Assembly (NCBI GenBank): GCA_946480465.1
Contig: CAMLJY010000180.1
Span: 1 to 5,199, forward strand
DNA: 5,199 nt
Reading direction: 5' to 3'
Origin: an uncultured Burkholderiales bacterium
GTDB taxonomy: Bacteria > Pseudomonadota > Gammaproteobacteria > Burkholderiales > Burkholderiaceae
The notes beneath the pieces are model-generated. The model searched no databases and was not told the origin of the DNA. It saw only the letters and a list, made by a program, of their open reading frames with translations. The translations under genes were made by a program, and so were the position numbers. Each line of letters starts with the position of its first letter. The first letter of the stretch is position 1. Below are positions 4,412-5,199 of the stretch, in pieces.

Positions 4412-5199
4412 ATGCAAGCCGACGATCTGCAGCGCCTGGCCATCGCCGCGATGCGCACGCGCGGGCTGAAGCCCGAGTTCTCGGCCGAGGCCGCGCTGGA
4501 AGCCGAGGCGCTGCGCCTGCGGCCGCCAGAGGCCGAAGCCGACGTGCAGGACCTGCGCGGCCTGCTGTGGTTCTCCATCGACAACCACGACACCCGGGAC
4601 ATGGACCAGCTGAGCTGGGCCGAAGCGTTGCCCGGCGGCGAGGCCCGGCTGCTGGTGGCGGTGGCCGACGTGGACGTGGTGGTGCGGCCCGACGGCGCGA
4701 TCGAGCAGCATGCGGCCGCGAACACCACCTCCGTCTACACCGCCGCCGGGGTGTTTCCGATGCTGCCGGAGACGCTGTCGACCGACCTCAGCTCGCTGCA
4801 CGAGGGCGAGGACCGGCTGGCCGTGGTCGTCGACATGCAGGTCGCGGCCGACGGCCGCGTGGGCGAAGCGCGGCTCTACCGCGCGCTGGTGCACAACCAT
4901 GCGCGGCTGGTCTACGAACCTGTGGCGGCCTGGCTGGAGCTGGACCCGGGCGAAGCGCCGGTCACTGGCGGCGCCGCGCCGCCCTGGCTGCGCCAGCCCG
5001 GCCTGGCCGAGCAGCTGCGCCTGCACGACGACATCGCGGCGCGCTTGCGCCGCTGGCGGGTGAAGAACGGCGCGCTGAGCGTGAAGACCGGCGAGCCGCG
5101 TCCGGTCTTCGAGCACGGCCGGCTGGTGGACCTGCGGCCGGACGAGAAGAACCGCGCCAAGGAGCTGATCGCCGACCTGATGATCGCCGCCAACGGCGC
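4412..5199 (+). CDS. RNB-domain exoribonuclease (RNase II/R superfamily), 3' partial
   Basis: The frame is open from ATG 4412 to the right edge: 262 complete codons without a stop. Members degrade single-stranded RNA 3' to 5' with Mg2+. The protein goes almost directly into the RNB domain, with only about 50 residues before it, so the paired N-terminal cold-shock domains of E. coli RNase II and R are absent. Domain landmarks: the metal-binding cluster SIDNHDTRDMDQ (55-66) with D57, D63 and D65; VAVADVDVVVRPDG (82-95); NTTSVYTAAGVFPMLPETLS (104-123); DRLAVVVDM (134-142); and KNRAKELIADLMIAAN (246-261), matching the M-I-x-A-N segment of RNB enzymes. The fourth Asp of the RNase II cluster is Gln66, which I recall as usual in a bacterial subfamily reading DLDQ. 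The catalytic Arg region and any S1 domain lie beyond the window. The gene is divergent from the membrane-protein gene and probably the first of its transcription unit. Confidence 0.88.
   Translation, partial: MQADDLQRLAIAAMRTRGLKPEFSAEAALEAEALRLRPPEAEADVQDLRGLLWFSIDNHDTRDMDQLSWAEALPGGEARLLVAVADVDVVVRPDGAIEQHAAANTTSVYTAAGVFPMLPETLSTDLSSLHEGEDRLAVVVDMQVAADGRVGEARLYRALVHNHARLVYEPVAAWLELDPGEAPVTGGAAPPWLRQPGLAEQLRLHDDIAARLRRWRVKNGALSVKTGEPRPVFEHGRLVDLRPDEKNRAKELIADLMIAANG

Noticed and set aside
3530..5116. Long minus-strand frame making the membrane protein a 529-residue fusion
   Set aside because: The upstream half is antisense to the RNB gene and shows no domain. The Shine-Dalgarno at 4280-4285 marks the true start at 4270.

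Overview
The window looks like ordinary chromosome from a high-GC betaproteobacterium, most likely a member of the Burkholderiales. The base composition is strongly GC-rich (about 70% by eye, not counted), and third codon positions are almost all G or C. The gene families also fit: an HPP-type CBS protein, a BPSS1780-family membrane protein, a Burkholderiales-style transglutaminase and an RNB ribonuclease without cold-shock domains. I see no insertion sequence, integrase, tRNA, CRISPR array or compositional break, so nothing points to a mobile island.

Layout. (1) Bases 1-552, plus strand: the C-terminal part of an HPP-family protein carrying two CBS domains; its N-terminus lies off the left edge. 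(2) Bases 643-4270, minus strand: five co-directional genes, transcribed in the order BPSS1780-family membrane protein, transglutaminase, UdgX-type uracil-DNA glycosylase, GNAT acetyltransferase 2, GNAT acetyltransferase 1. The two GNAT genes touch or overlap and are surely co-transcribed. The other gaps are 63-110 bp and hold GC-rich hairpins without U-tracts, so read-through between these genes is unclear. (3) Bases 4271-4411: a 141-bp divergent spacer with a good Shine-Dalgarno sequence at each end. (4) Base 4412 to the right edge, plus strand: the N-terminal 262 codons of an RNB-domain exoribonuclease, which runs off the window. There is no gene-free stretch above 300 bp; the longest spacer is the 141-bp divergent one.

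How the genes relate. No single pathway joins the minus-strand genes. They look like a conserved-neighbourhood set of small housekeeping or stress genes: membrane protein, protease-like transglutaminase, uracil-DNA repair, two acetyltransferases. The most distinctive is the UdgX homologue, a family known for covalent capture of uracil in DNA through a histidine in a short Arg-rich loop. Here the loop reads RRMH rather than the usual RRIH. I find no convincing undescribed multi-gene system. The best leads are the UdgX loop variant, overlapping alternative hairpins in front of that gene, and the altered Asp cluster of the RNB enzyme.
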